Source of the DNA: Pseudoponticoccus marisrubri
GTDB lineage: Bacteria > Pseudomonadota > Alphaproteobacteria > Rhodobacterales > Rhodobacteraceae
Direction: 5' to 3'
Assembly (NCBI RefSeq): GCF_001482405.1
Contig: NZ_LPXO01000006.1
Coordinates: forward strand, 124,001 to 188,000
Length of the DNA: 64,000 nucleotides
Shown here: in pieces, positions 8,461 to 17,009 of the stretch
Position numbering within the stretch: position 1 is the stretch's first letter
Layout: every line of letters begins with the position of its first letter
Notes under the pieces: generated by a model
The model's database searches: none
What the model was told of the DNA's origin: nothing
What the model saw: only the letters and a program-made list of their open reading frames with translations
Position numbers and translations under genes: made by a program

Positions 8461-9021
8461 ATGAAACGTCTTGGTTCCGCGCTGCTCTATACCGCCCTTC
8501 TGGCGCTTGCAAATCCGGCGGTCGCCGATGTGGACGCGGCCAGGGCCGCCGCGACCGGGGACATGAAGAAACTCGTCTTCCATGCCGCGCCCAAGCCGGT
8601 CTCGGACGCGGGTTTCATCAGCTTCGAGGGCGATCCCCTGACGCTGTCCGAGTGGGAGGGCAAGTGGCTGGTGCTGAACTTCTGGGCAACCTGGTGTGCG
8701 CCCTGCCGCAAGGAGATGCCGATGCTGGCCGACCTGCAAGCCGAGCGCGGCGGCGAGGGGTTCGAGGTGCTGACCATCGCCACCTCGCGCAACCCGCCGG
8801 CCAAGATGAAGGCCTTCTTCGACGAGATCGGCGTCGAGAACCTGCCGCTGCACCGCGACCCAAACTCGGCCATGGCGCGACAGCTGGGCGTGCTGGGCCT
8901 GCCGGTCACGCTGATCATCTCGCCCGAGGGCGAGGAAGTGGCGCGGCTGACCGGCGATGCAGACTGGTCCTCGGACGCGACACGCGCGGTGCTGGACGCG
9001 CTGGCCGGCGCCGAGGGGTGA
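8461..9021 (+). CDS. tlpA: TlpA-type periplasmic thioredoxin-like protein
   Basis: A 186-residue exported thiol-disulfide protein. N-terminal signal peptide (about 1-22, ending in VADV) is followed by a thioredoxin fold with active site [12 protein letters not shown] (Cys79, Cys82), and a cis-Pro loop in GLPVTL. TlpA-like proteins usually keep cysteines reduced in periplasmic partners, for example in cytochrome maturation. The GGAGGG site at 8452-8457 directly precedes two adjacent ATGs (8458, 8461); I chose the second because of spacing. It is divergent from argH, an arrangement I regard as common in this order. Confidence 0.9.
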   Translation: MKRLGSALLYTALLALANPAVADVDAARAAATGDMKKLVFHAAPKPVSDAGFISFEGDPLTLSEWEGKWLVLNFWATWCAPCRKEMPMLADLQAERGGEGFEVLTIATSRNPPAKMKAFFDEIGVENLPLHRDPNSAMARQLGVLGLPVTLIISPEGEEVARLTGDADWSSDATRAVLDALAGAEG

Positions 9022-9108
9022 GACCCCGCCCGGCCGGGCTCTGGGCCGGACCGGCGACATGCCCTATCCTTGCGCCACAGCTTCGGCACACGGAGGGAGA
9101 CGGCTCGC

Positions 9109-9525
9109 ATGATTGCCTATGTTACGGTCGGGGCCGATGACCTGCCCCGCGCGAGGCGGTTCTATGACGCATTTCTGCCTGCGCTGGACTACGGGCTGAG
9201 CGAAGGGCCCGAGGGGCTGAGCTATACGCTGCCCATCCCGCCCGGCCAGGCGCCGGTGCTGCCGGATTTCTACGTCAAGCCGACCTTTGACGGGCGCCCG
9301 GCCTCGGCCGGCAATGGCGCCATGGTCGCCTTCGAGGCGCGCAACCAGGAACAGGTGTGCGAACTGCACGCGGCCGCGCTGGCCGCGGGCGGCACTGAAG
9401 AGGGGCAGCCGGGGTTCCGGGCCGCCTATGGCCCGCGCTTCTTTGTGGGCTACCTGCGCGATCCGCAGGGCAACAAGATCGCGCTGTTCTCCAGCAATCC
9501 AGACGACCCGGCACGGGACGGCTAG
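9109..9525 (+). CDS. VOC family (glyoxalase/bleomycin resistance-like) protein
   Basis: A 138-residue single-module VOC protein. The start MIAYVTVGADDLPRARRFYDAFL is the classical first beta-alpha unit, and the C-terminus has YLRDPQGNKIALFSS, the second metal-site strand. Substrate cannot be told from the sequence. ATG 9109 follows CGGAGGGAGACGGCTCGC, a good ribosome binding site. It follows tlpA by 87 bases. Confidence 0.88.
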   Translation: MIAYVTVGADDLPRARRFYDAFLPALDYGLSEGPEGLSYTLPIPPGQAPVLPDFYVKPTFDGRPASAGNGAMVAFEARNQEQVCELHAAALAAGGTEEGQPGFRAAYGPRFFVGYLRDPQGNKIALFSSNPDDPARDG

Positions 9526-9697
9526 CGGCGCGCACGGAGCCCGAGGCCGGGTATTCCCAACTTCCCCGGGTGTTCGATTTGGGGCATCCTGTCATCGCGG
9601 CGTCGCGGTTTTCGGCCAGTGTTGCATTTGCGCAATTATCACGCGCCCGTGAGCGCCCATATTAATAGTATACAACAGCATACAAAAACAGGACCTG
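9526..9697 (+). promoter_or_regulatory. AT-rich promoter region of the OB-fold/flotillin pair
   Basis: This 172-base gap turns AT-rich from about 9620, unusual for this window. A weak sigma-70-like arrangement is TTATCA (9636-9641), 18 bases, then TATTAA (9660-9665). The imperfect direct repeat GTATACAACAGCATACAAAA (9667-9686) follows, before the start codon. No EcfG-type promoter is present here. Confidence 0.3.
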
Positions 9698-10444
9698 ATG
9701 ATCGAGACATTCCTGAGCCCCGCCTATTTTCCCTTCACCCTGTCACTCGCGCTGCTGTTCGGGCTGCTGGTGCTGGAACTGGTCTTCGCGATCCTGGGCG
9801 GGACCTTGCTGGGCGCCGGGGGCGAAGGAATTGAGGGGCCGGACCTGGACGGGCCCGACCTTGGCGATCTCGACATCGACGCGGATCTCGACATCGATTT
9901 CGACGGGCTCGACGCCGATCCGGGGGATTTCGAACTGGCCGGTTTCGACGAGCTGGACGCCGAGGCGCCGGCCGCGGCCGGGGGCGGCGGTCTGGCCGCG
10001 TGGCTGGGCTTCGGCAAGATGCCGGCGCTGATCTGGCTGGCCTCGGTGCTGATGGGCTTCGGCCTGTCGGGCTATGCGCTGCAATCGGCGCTGTCGGGGC
10101 TGCTGGGCGGGCCGCTCACCCCTTGGCTGGTGGGCCCCGTGGCGCTGGCCGCCGGGATCTGGTTCGCCCGCGCCTTCGGCACGCTGTTTGCGCGCATCCT
10201 GCCCAAGACCGAGACCGAGGCGCTCTCCGAACGCCACCTTGGCCGCCGCGCCGGGGTGGTCACGCAAGGCACCGCCGCGCGCGGCCGTCCCGCCGAGGTG
10301 CGCGTCACCGACCGCTACGGCAACAGCCATTACCTGCGCGCCGAGCCGCTGCGCGACGAGGCACGCATCGCGCAGGGCACCGAGGTTCTGGTGCTGCGCC
10401 ACCGATTGCAGGGCGGCTATCTTCTGGTGCCCCTGTCTGACTGA
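9698..10444 (+). CDS. YqiJ-like OB-fold membrane protein, partner of flotillin
   Basis: A 248-residue protein with an N-terminal membrane helix (about 10-36), an extremely acidic segment (about 44-90, alternating Asp with Gly, Leu and Ile), two more membrane helices (about 107-130, 140-165) and a C-terminal OB-fold-like domain (about 180-248). The architecture matches YqiJ/DUF1449 proteins, which are encoded next to flotillins and act with them in membrane microdomains. The flotillin gene follows after 27 bases. The Asp-rich linker is unusually long and repetitive. Confidence 0.78.
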   Translation: MIETFLSPAYFPFTLSLALLFGLLVLELVFAILGGTLLGAGGEGIEGPDLDGPDLGDLDIDADLDIDFDGLDADPGDFELAGFDELDAEAPAAAGGGGLAAWLGFGKMPALIWLASVLMGFGLSGYALQSALSGLLGGPLTPWLVGPVALAAGIWFARAFGTLFARILPKTETEALSERHLGRRAGVVTQGTAARGRPAEVRVTDRYGNSHYLRAEPLRDEARIAQGTEVLVLRHRLQGGYLLVPLSD

Positions 10445-10471
10445 ATTCATTCACCCATTGCGAGGACCCCC

Positions 10472-12136
10472 ATGGACAATCTGACCGTACTCATCGCCGC
10501 CGTCGTGGCCTTCCTGGCATTCCTGCTGCTGATCGGGCTGGTGCTGGCCCGGCTCTACCGCCGCGCCACGCGCGAGGTCACGCTGGTGCGCACCGGCGCT
10601 GGCGGCAAGAAGGTGATCATGGATGGCGGCACGCTGGTCGTGCCCCTGCTGCACGAGATCTCGCCGGTGAACATGAAGACCCTGCGGCTCGAGGTGAAGC
10701 GCGACAAGGAAGCGGCGCTGATCACCAAGGACCGGATGCGCGTCGACGTGGGCGTCGAATTCTATGTTTCGGTCAGCCCCACCGAGGAGGGCGTCGCCCG
10801 CGCCGCCCAGACGCTGGGCAGCCGTACCTTCGATGTCGAGCAGCTGCGCGAGATGATCGAGGGCAAGCTGATCGACGGCCTGCGCGCCGTGGCCGCGCAG
10901 ATGACCATGGACCAGCTGCACGAGAACCGCGCCGATTTCGTGCAGGAGGTGCAGAACACCGTCTCGGAGGACCTGACCAAGAACGGCCTGTCGCTGGAAT
11001 CGGTCTCGCTCACCGCGCTGGACCAGACGCCCTTCGAGGACCTGGACGAGAACAACGCCTTCAACGCGGTCGGCATGCGGCGCCTGGCCGAGGTGATCTC
11101 GAATTCCAAGAAGGAGCGCGCCCAGATCGACGCAGAGGCCGAGGTCGCCGTGCGCCGCGCCGCCATGGAAGCGCAGCGCCAGAAACTGTCGATCGAGCAG
11201 GACGAGCAGCAGGCCGAGATCGAGCAGATCCAGCGCGTTCAGACCATGCGCGCCGCGCAGGAGGCCGAGATCGCCGCCCGCCGCGAGGATGCCCAGCGCG
11301 AGACCGAGCGCGCCCGCATCGCCCGCGAAGAGGCCATCCGCAGCGCCGAGATTGCCCGCGAGCGCACCCTGCGCGAATCCGAGATCAGCAAGGAGCGCGA
11401 TCTCGAGGTGGCCGAGCAGGAGCGCCAGGTGATCATCGCCCAGAAATCCGAGGAGGAGAGCCGCGCGCGCGCCAGCGCCGACCTCGCCCGGGCCGAGGCG
11501 ACCAAGGCGATGGAGGCAGTCACCACCGCCAAGGAAGTGGCCGAGGCCGAGCGCCTCAAGCAGATCGCCCTGATCGAGGCCGCCCGCGAGGCCGAGCGCG
11601 CCGCGACCCGGGTCCGGCTCGAGGCGCAGGCCGAGAAGGAGGCCGCCGCCGACCGTGCCGAGGCCCGCCGCGAGGAGGCGCAGGCCGAGGCCGACGCGAT
11701 CACCATCCGCGCCGAGGCCAAGAAGCGCGACATGCTGGCCGAAGCCGAGGGCACGCGCGCCATCACCGATGCCGAGAACGCGCTGTCCGATGCGCTGATC
11801 GAGATGAAGGTGGCGCTGGCCCGGCTGGAGGCGATGCCCAAAATCATGGCCGAGGCGGTGCGCCCGGCCGAGAAGATCGATTCGATCCGCATCCACCAGG
11901 TCTCGGGCCTGAACGGCGCGGGCGGGGCCGGCGGCAACGGTGCCGACAAGGCGCCGGTGAACCAGGCGCTCGACTCGATCATGGGCATGGCAGTGCAGAT
12001 GCCCGCACTGAAGAAGCTGGGCGACGAGCTGGGCCTGTCCATGGATGGCAGCCTCGCGGGGCTGACCGGCCGCGACGACAGCGCCGAAACCCCGGCCGAG
12101 CCCCCGCGCGGCGAGACGCCCGAAGCGCTCAACTGA
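10472..12136 (+). CDS. Flotillin family protein (YqiK-like)
   Basis: A 554-residue SPFH/flotillin protein. A single N-terminal membrane anchor (about 5-28) is followed by the SPFH (band 7) domain (about 35-215) and a long coiled coil (about 215-430) full of Ala-Glu heptads such as RREEAQAEADAITIRAEAKKR, then a Gly-rich tail. Flotillins oligomerise at the inner membrane and organise microdomains. It directly follows the OB-fold protein with the same orientation, the usual yqiJK-type pair. ATG 10472 follows GCGAGGACCCCC. Confidence 0.9.
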   Translation: MDNLTVLIAAVVAFLAFLLLIGLVLARLYRRATREVTLVRTGAGGKKVIMDGGTLVVPLLHEISPVNMKTLRLEVKRDKEAALITKDRMRVDVGVEFYVSVSPTEEGVARAAQTLGSRTFDVEQLREMIEGKLIDGLRAVAAQMTMDQLHENRADFVQEVQNTVSEDLTKNGLSLESVSLTALDQTPFEDLDENNAFNAVGMRRLAEVISNSKKERAQIDAEAEVAVRRAAMEAQRQKLSIEQDEQQAEIEQIQRVQTMRAAQEAEIAARREDAQRETERARIAREEAIRSAEIARERTLRESEISKERDLEVAEQERQVIIAQKSEEESRARASADLARAEATKAMEAVTTAKEVAEAERLKQIALIEAAREAERAATRVRLEAQAEKEAAADRAEARREEAQAEADAITIRAEAKKRDMLAEAEGTRAITDAENALSDALIEMKVALARLEAMPKIMAEAVRPAEKIDSIRIHQVSGLNGAGGAGGNGADKAPVNQALDSIMGMAVQMPALKKLGDELGLSMDGSLAGLTGRDDSAETPAEPPRGETPEALN

Positions 12137-12185
12137 CACGGGCCGGGCGGGCCGGTGCCCGCCCCCTGCCCGACTTGTCAGCGCG

Positions 12186-12575
12186 TCACAGCCACCATTG
12201 GTCGATCTCGGCGATGTCGTCATCCGACCAGCCGAAATGATGCGCGAACTCGTGCACCACCACATGCGCGATCAGCGCGTCCAGGGTCACGTCGCCCCGG
12301 GCGCGCCATTCGTCGAGGATCGGCTCGCGGAACAGCCAGACCGTGTCGGGAAAGGGCGCCGGGTCGCTGAAGGATTTCTGCGTCAGCGGCACCCCGTCAT
12401 AGAGCCCGGTCAGCTCCAGCGGATCCTCCATGCCCAGATCGTCAAGGAAATGCCGGGGCGGCCAGTCCTCGACCCGCAGCAGCACGTCCTGCGCCCCGCG
12501 CGCGAAGGGCGCGGGAAAACTCTGCCGGGCCTGTTCGGCCACGGCGTAAAATCGCTCGGCCCCGGTGTTGTCCAT
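12186..12575 (-). CDS. Metallopeptidase family protein (zincin, DUF1025 type)
   Basis: A 129-residue protein with the zinc-binding motif HEFAHHFGWSDDD (about residues 108-120): HExxH plus the downstream acidic residues typical of the small PF06262-like zincin family. The C-terminus IDQWWL is close behind the motif, as in the family. No signal peptide is visible, so it should be cytoplasmic. Start ATG 12575 gives MDNTGAERFY. It converges with the flotillin gene. The substrate is unknown. Confidence 0.85.
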   Translation of the reverse strand: MDNTGAERFYAVAEQARQSFPAPFARGAQDVLLRVEDWPPRHFLDDLGMEDPLELTGLYDGVPLTQKSFSDPAPFPDTVWLFREPILDEWRARGDVTLDALIAHVVVHEFAHHFGWSDDDIAEIDQWWL

Positions 12576-12743
12576 GTGGCCAGATATGCCCCCTGCACGC
12601 GGCAAGGGGAAGGGGCGAGCCGACGCTTGAGCCATACGCCGTCGGGGCTTCACACGGATCTTGGGGGTTTCTTCACCGACTCGCCCCAGAATGAAGGGCG
12701 GTCGGGAGGGGGAAACTTGCCAAAGGCTCAAGGCAGCGCGCGG

Positions 12744-13268
12744 TCATCCCAGAGGATAGCTTGCCAGCACCTCGTGCTGCGCGCCGTCGCGATGCAGGGT
12801 CGAGGCGGTCAGCGCGACCGCGCCGCACGCATAGGGGCCCAGCTTGACCGGGGCGAGGGTCTGCAGCAGCGCGCCGGCATCCGCCCGCCCCGACAGGCGC
12901 GCCACGGTGACATGCGGGCGGAACCGGCGCCGCTGCATCGCCACGCCTGCACCGCGCACACGGGCCGCGACACGTGCGTGCAGATCGGCCAGGTCCGGCC
13001 CGCCCTCGGCGCCCAGCGCCACCGCCTGCCCGTGCCGGCCGCCGAACACCTCGGCCCCTGCCAGCGCCAGCGCGACCTGCGGCGCGCGCAGGCTGCGCAG
13101 CGCCTCGTCCAGCGGCTCCAGTGCGTCCTCGGGCTGGTCGCCCAGGAAGGCCAGCGTCAGGTGCAGGTTCTCGACCGGCACGGCCCGCCCGGCGGGCAGC
13201 CGGTCCTGCACGGCGGCCACCGCGTCCAGCGCGGGCTCGGGCAGGGTCAGGGCAATGAACAGGCGCAT
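12744..13268 (-). CDS. thpR: RNA 2',3'-cyclic phosphodiesterase (2H family)
   Basis: A 174-residue 2H phosphoesterase. Two catalytic HxTx motifs are present: HLTL (His36, Thr38) and HVTV (His119, Thr121). MRLFIAL at the N-terminus and the spacing between motifs are typical of ThpR/LigT, which opens 2',3'-cyclic phosphates on RNA ends. It lies 6 bases after the PfkB kinase gene, probably in the same operon. The 168 bases between it and the metallopeptidase gene hold no other gene that I can see. Confidence 0.92.
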   Translation of the reverse strand: MRLFIALTLPEPALDAVAAVQDRLPAGRAVPVENLHLTLAFLGDQPEDALEPLDEALRSLRAPQVALALAGAEVFGGRHGQAVALGAEGGPDLADLHARVAARVRGAGVAMQRRRFRPHVTVARLSGRADAGALLQTLAPVKLGPYACGAVALTASTLHRDGAQHEVLASYPLG

Positions 13269-13274
13269 CGGGCC

Positions 13275-14228
13275 CTACAGGCGCTCGACCACCGTCTCTT
13301 GCAGCAGACGGTCGTAATCGGGCTTGCGGCACAGCTGGGTGCCCTCGCTCATCACCGCGGCCGAGGCGGCAGCCGCCCCGCGGCGCAGCGCCTCTTCCTC
13401 GGACAGCCCCGCCGCAAGGCTCATGACAAAGCCGCCGACGAAACTGTCGCCCGCGCCGATGGCGCTGACCACGGTGGCGTTGGCGGCATTCACGAACCAC
13501 AGCCCCTCGGCATTGGCCATGACCGAGCCGTCGGCGCCACGGGCGATGATCACCAGCTGCCCGGCACCGCGCTGGCGCAACTCCTCGGCGAAGGCGGCGC
13601 TTTCGGCCCGGGTCTCCAGTGCGCGGCCCGACAGGGCCTGCGCCTCGTGGCTGTCCATGCGCAGCACGGCGGGCATGGGCGCGGGCCCCTTGGCCTGCGC
13701 CTCCAGATGCGTACCGGACGTGTCGACCACCACCTGCCGCCCGGGGCCCAGCCGCTCGCAGACATGCGGGATGAAGCCCGGCCGCGCGCCCGGCGGCATG
13801 CTGCCCGACAGCACGATGATCGCGCGTTCCGGCGCCGCCGCGTCCAGCGCGTCCAGCATCGCGTCCAGCTGCGCCTGCGACCATTCCGGCCCGGACAGCA
13901 CGAAGCGGTACTGCTGCCCGCTCGACTCGTCGGTCACCGCGAAACTGCGCCGCGTCTCGCCCGGGGCGGCCACGCGCACCAGTTCCAGTCCGCGCGCCTC
14001 GAGCAGCGCGCCCAGCGACTCGCCCGTGGGCCCGCCCAGCGCCACCAGCGCCCGCGCATGGCCGCCCAGCTGCACCACCGCGCGCGCCACGTTGACCCCG
14101 CCGCCGCCGGGCTCGGCCGTCTCGGGCCCGCAGCGCAGCTTGGGCCCGGGCTCGACCCGGGGCGCCGACGTGGCCAGGTCCAGCGCCGGATTCAGGGTGA
14201 CGGTCAGGATCTCGGAACTTGCGGTCAT
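13275..14228 (-). CDS. PfkB-type 1-phosphofructokinase family hexose kinase
   Basis: A 317-residue ribokinase-fold sugar kinase. PfkB signature 1 is seen in EPGGGGVNVARAVVQLGG (about 39-56). Signature 2 holds the catalytic aspartate in AIGAGDSFVGGF (Asp261). This is the group that includes 1-phosphofructokinase and tagatose-6-phosphate kinase; no PTS or fructose genes are nearby to decide the substrate. I chose ATG 14228 after GAGGTGCCC; the frame extends upstream, but the conserved domain starts near here. thpR follows. Confidence 0.88.
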   Translation of the reverse strand: MTASSEILTVTLNPALDLATSAPRVEPGPKLRCGPETAEPGGGGVNVARAVVQLGGHARALVALGGPTGESLGALLEARGLELVRVAAPGETRRSFAVTDESSGQQYRFVLSGPEWSQAQLDAMLDALDAAAPERAIIVLSGSMPPGARPGFIPHVCERLGPGRQVVVDTSGTHLEAQAKGPAPMPAVLRMDSHEAQALSGRALETRAESAAFAEELRQRGAGQLVIIARGADGSVMANAEGLWFVNAANATVVSAIGAGDSFVGGFVMSLAAGLSEEEALRRGAAAASAAVMSEGTQLCRKPDYDRLLQETVVERL

Positions 14229-14340
14229 GGGCACCTCTCTGAGGCCCTCACCATGACAAGCCGGCGCGGCGGGGGAAAGCCCGGAACTGGACAAATCCGC
14301 CGCCGTGTGAAAACACGCCGGCCATCCAGGAGGCCTGCCC

Positions 14341-15678
14341 ATGACCGTCACCCGTTTCGCGCCCTCGCCCACCGGCTACATCCACGTGGGCAACCTGCGC
14401 ACCGCGCTGTTCAACTACCTGATCGCCCGCAAGACCGGCGGCAATTTCGTGCTGCGGATCGACGACACCGATCCCGAGCGCAGCAAGGAGGCCTATGTCG
14501 ACGCGATCAAGCAGGATCTCGAATGGCTGGGCCTTGGCTGGGACCGGATCGAGCGCCAGTCCCAGCGGCTGGACCGCTACGAGGACGCCGCCCAGCGCCT
14601 GCGCGACATGGGCCGCTTCTACGAGGCCTTCGAGACCCCGACCGAGCTGGACCTCAAGCGCAAGAAGCAGCTGAACATGGGCAAGCCGCCGGTCTATGAC
14701 CGCGCCGCGCTGGCCCTGTCCGAGGCCGAGCGCGAGGCCCTGCGCGCCGAGCGCGGCCCCGGCGTCTGGCGCTTCAAGCTGGACCACGAGCGCATCACCT
14801 GGGAGGACGGCATCCTGGGCGAGGTCTCGATCGACGCGGCCAGCGTCAGCGACCCGGTGCTGATCCGCGCCGACGGGCAGTTCCTCTACACGCTGGCCTC
14901 GGTGGTGGATGATATCGAGATGGGCATCACCCATGTCGTGCGCGGCAATGACCACGTGACCAACACCGCCACGCAGATCCAGATGATCCGCGCGCTGGGC
15001 GGCACGCCGCCCGCCTTCGCGCATCACTCGCTGCTGACCGGCCCGCAGGGCGAGTCGCTGTCCAAGCGGCTGGGCACGCTGGCGCTGCGCGACCTGCGCG
15101 AGAACGGGATCGAACCCGAGGCGCTGCTGTCGCTGATGGCGCGGCTGGGCTCCAGCCAGCCGGTCGAGCTGCGCATGAGCCTCGACGAGATCGCCGAGGG
15201 GTTCGAGCTGTCGCAGTTCGGCTCGGCGCCGACCAAGTTCGATGTCGACGACCTGTACCCGCTGACCGCGCGCAAGCTGCACGCGCTGCCCTTTGACGCG
15301 GTGGCCGACGAGGTGGCCGCGCTGGGCGTGCCCGCCGACAAGGCCGAGCTGTTCTGGAAGGTCTGCCGCGAGAACGTCACCACCCGCAAGGATCTGGCGG
15401 CCTGGTGGGCGCTCTTCTCGCAAGGCGCCGAGCCCCTGGTCGCCGAGGAAGACCGCGCCTTCATCGCCGAGGCGATGGCGTTGCTGCCCGAGGCACCCTA
15501 CGGCCCGGACACCTGGAAGACCTGGACCGACGCGGTGAAGGCGCAGACCGGGCGGAAGGGCAAGGCGCTGTTCATGCCGCTGCGCAAGGCCGTGACCGGG
15601 CAGGAGCGCGGCCCCGAGATGGCCGACGTGATGCCGCTGATGCAGCGCATCCCGGCGCGGGACATGGCGCAGGACTGA
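14341..15678 (+). CDS. gltX: Glutamate-tRNA ligase
   Basis: Class I aminoacyl-tRNA synthetase charging tRNA-Glu. The HIGH-type motif is in APSPTGYIHVGNLR (about 7-20), and the KMSKS-type motif appears as GESLSKRLGT (about 238-247). At 445 residues it has a shortened anticodon-binding region, and the LSKR rather than KLSKRHG form resembles the second GltX copy found in many alphaproteobacteria. I cannot tell from this window whether another gltX exists. It is divergent from pfkB and converges on the next gene with a 19-base gap. Confidence 0.95.
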   Translation: MTVTRFAPSPTGYIHVGNLRTALFNYLIARKTGGNFVLRIDDTDPERSKEAYVDAIKQDLEWLGLGWDRIERQSQRLDRYEDAAQRLRDMGRFYEAFETPTELDLKRKKQLNMGKPPVYDRAALALSEAEREALRAERGPGVWRFKLDHERITWEDGILGEVSIDAASVSDPVLIRADGQFLYTLASVVDDIEMGITHVVRGNDHVTNTATQIQMIRALGGTPPAFAHHSLLTGPQGESLSKRLGTLALRDLRENGIEPEALLSLMARLGSSQPVELRMSLDEIAEGFELSQFGSAPTKFDVDDLYPLTARKLHALPFDAVADEVAALGVPADKAELFWKVCRENVTTRKDLAAWWALFSQGAEPLVAEEDRAFIAEAMALLPEAPYGPDTWKTWTDAVKAQTGRKGKALFMPLRKAVTGQERGPEMADVMPLMQRIPARDMAQD

Positions 15679-15697
15679 CCCGGAAAGGCCCCCAAGG

Positions 15698-16258
15698 TCA
15701 GGCGGCGAAGCGGCTGCCCAGACGCGCCAGCGCGGCATCGACGATGGCGCGCACCTCGGGCTCGGGCCGGGTGGCGCGCACGTAGCGCGGCGCGGCGCGG
15801 TCATCGAGGATCGGCGCCTGCCAACCGGCCGTGGTGTCGAAGAACGCCTCGGCCCCGGCGCGCCCGTATTCCGCAAGATAGCCCTCGATCACCACGTCGA
15901 GATAGCTGAGCAGGATCGGGTTGTCCGGCCCCGGTGCGCGACCGCGCGCGGGCGAGACGGCATAGATCGCGATCTGCTCGGCCCGGGCTGCGTGGCGCAC
16001 GTCGCCGGTGGCCTCGTGCCGCTCATAGGCGGCTTCGCGCAGGTCTAGCGCGGCCCAGCCCTCTTCCGGGACCGGCGCGATCAGCCCGTCGATCTCGCCT
16101 GCCGGATCGGCCACGGCGGTCAGGACGCAGAGGTCCCGCTCGGGCACCGCCCGCCAGGCCCGCCGCCAGCCGGACACGCGGGCGCGGTGCACCGGGGTGA
16201 AACCATGGGTCATGCGATTGACCAGGCTGCCATAGCCAAAGAAATATGCATGCTGCAT
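15698..16258 (-). CDS. Gamma-glutamylcyclotransferase-like protein
   Basis: A 186-residue protein of the gamma-glutamylcyclotransferase (GGCT/AIG2-like) fold. The substrate loop YFFGYGSLVN (about 5-14) is the diagnostic YGSL motif. An acidic catalytic candidate is in REAAYERHEATG (about 74-85). Such enzymes release 5-oxoproline from gamma-glutamyl compounds, but many bacterial members are uncharacterised. ATG 16258 lies in a sequence with two consecutive GCATGC palindromes. It is divergent from the nsrR-like gene. Confidence 0.82.
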   Translation of the reverse strand: MQHAYFFGYGSLVNRMTHGFTPVHRARVSGWRRAWRAVPERDLCVLTAVADPAGEIDGLIAPVPEEGWAALDLREAAYERHEATGDVRHAARAEQIAIYAVSPARGRAPGPDNPILLSYLDVVIEGYLAEYGRAGAEAFFDTTAGWQAPILDDRAAPRYVRATRPEPEVRAIVDAALARLGSRFAA

Positions 16259-16278
16259 GCGCCAAATATCGCTGCCGA

Positions 16279-16292
16279 TTGACCCAAGTCAA
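16279..16292. promoter_or_regulatory. FNR/DNR-type operator
   Basis: TTGACCCAAGTCAA is a perfect inverted repeat TTGAC-N4-GTCAA, the form bound by FnrL and other Crp/Fnr-family regulators in Rhodobacterales. It lies 60 bases before the start of the nsrR-like gene and 21 bases before the divergent GGCT gene, so either or both could respond to oxygen or nitric oxide. Confidence 0.65.
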
Positions 16293-16352
16293 ACGCCCCG
16301 CCTCACGTTCCTGTCATAACACGGGGGTACCGACCCGTAAGGAGTGCGTGCC

Positions 16353-16844
16353 ATGCGCGTGACCAAGAGAACCAATATCGCGATGCGTGTGCTGATGTTC
16401 TGTGCGGCCAATACCGGGCGGCTGGTGACCAAGCACGAGATCGCCGGGCGCTGCAACGCGTCCGAGAACCACCTTGCGCAGGTCATCAACCAGCTGGCAC
16501 AGCTGGGCTACCTGCACACCCAGCGCGGCCGCAATGGCGGGCTGGCCCTGGCGCGGCCGGCCAGCGAGATCGTGATCGGCGACATCTTCCGCGATCTCGA
16601 GGCGCCGGTGCCGCTGGCCGAGTGCTTTGCCGACGTGGACAATACCTGCCCCTTGACCGAGGCCTGCCGCCTGCGCACCGCACTGACCGATGCGGCCAAT
16701 GCCTTCTACGCGACGCTGGACCCGATCACGCTCGACGCGCTGATCTGCGACAATGCCCCCCTGATGACCATTCTCGCGCCACACGGGGCCTGCCGCGGCG
16801 GCGCGGCGGACAGCCCGCTTGTCAAGACGCCCGCCATCGACTAG
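16353..16844 (+). CDS. nsrR: Rrf2 family regulator, NsrR-like
   Basis: A 163-residue Rrf2-family repressor. The N-terminal winged helix (about 1-65) includes RGRNGGLALARP. Three cysteines, C91, C99 and C105, in AECFADVDNTCPLTEACRLR match the iron-sulfur cluster ligands of the nitric-oxide sensor NsrR; IscR has a different spacing. Start ATG 16353 follows TAAGGAG at 16338-16344; an in-frame GTG at 16344 overlaps that site and is unlikely. An FNR-type box lies upstream, linking it to anaerobic or nitrogen-oxide control. The glycine riboswitch begins 14 bases after the stop. Confidence 0.85.
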   Translation: MRVTKRTNIAMRVLMFCAANTGRLVTKHEIAGRCNASENHLAQVINQLAQLGYLHTQRGRNGGLALARPASEIVIGDIFRDLEAPVPLAECFADVDNTCPLTEACRLRTALTDAANAFYATLDPITLDALICDNAPLMTILAPHGACRGGAADSPLVKTPAID

Positions 16845-16858
16845 CACTTGGCGGGCAA

Positions 16859-17009
16859 GACGGGAGAACCGGCCACGGCCGGTGCCGAAGGCGCAACCGC
16901 CCCGGAAACGCTCAGGCCCCTGGACCGTCCTGCAGGGAAGAACTCTGGAGAGAGGCGCCCGGCGCGCCCGCCGAAGGGATAACGATCTCAGGCGAAAGGA
17001 CAGAGGGGG
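16859..17009 (+). promoter_or_regulatory. Tandem glycine riboswitch controlling the gcv operon
   Basis: Two consecutive aptamers are visible. The first (about 16859-16929) has GGGAGAA, GCCGAAGG (16884-16891), a CGGAAACGCTCAGGC segment and CTGGACC. The second (about 16930-17009) has CTCTGGAGAG, GCCGAAGGG (from 16970), ATCTCAGGC and AAAGGACAGAGG. This order of conserved elements is that of the cooperative two-aptamer glycine riboswitch. A hairpin, GGCGCGGAC facing GGTCCGCGCC (about 17019-17037), follows before the gcvT ribosome binding site and may be part of the expression platform. Confidence 0.93.

Noticed and set aside
12576-12743. A possible small gene in the gap between the metallopeptidase and thpR
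   Set aside because: No frame has a start with a ribosome binding site and typical codon use; nothing recognisable is seen.
14283-14307. GGAAC-N16-CGTG upstream of gltX as an EcfG promoter
   Set aside because: The -10 lacks the final T of CGTT, and a housekeeping synthetase is an unlikely stress target.
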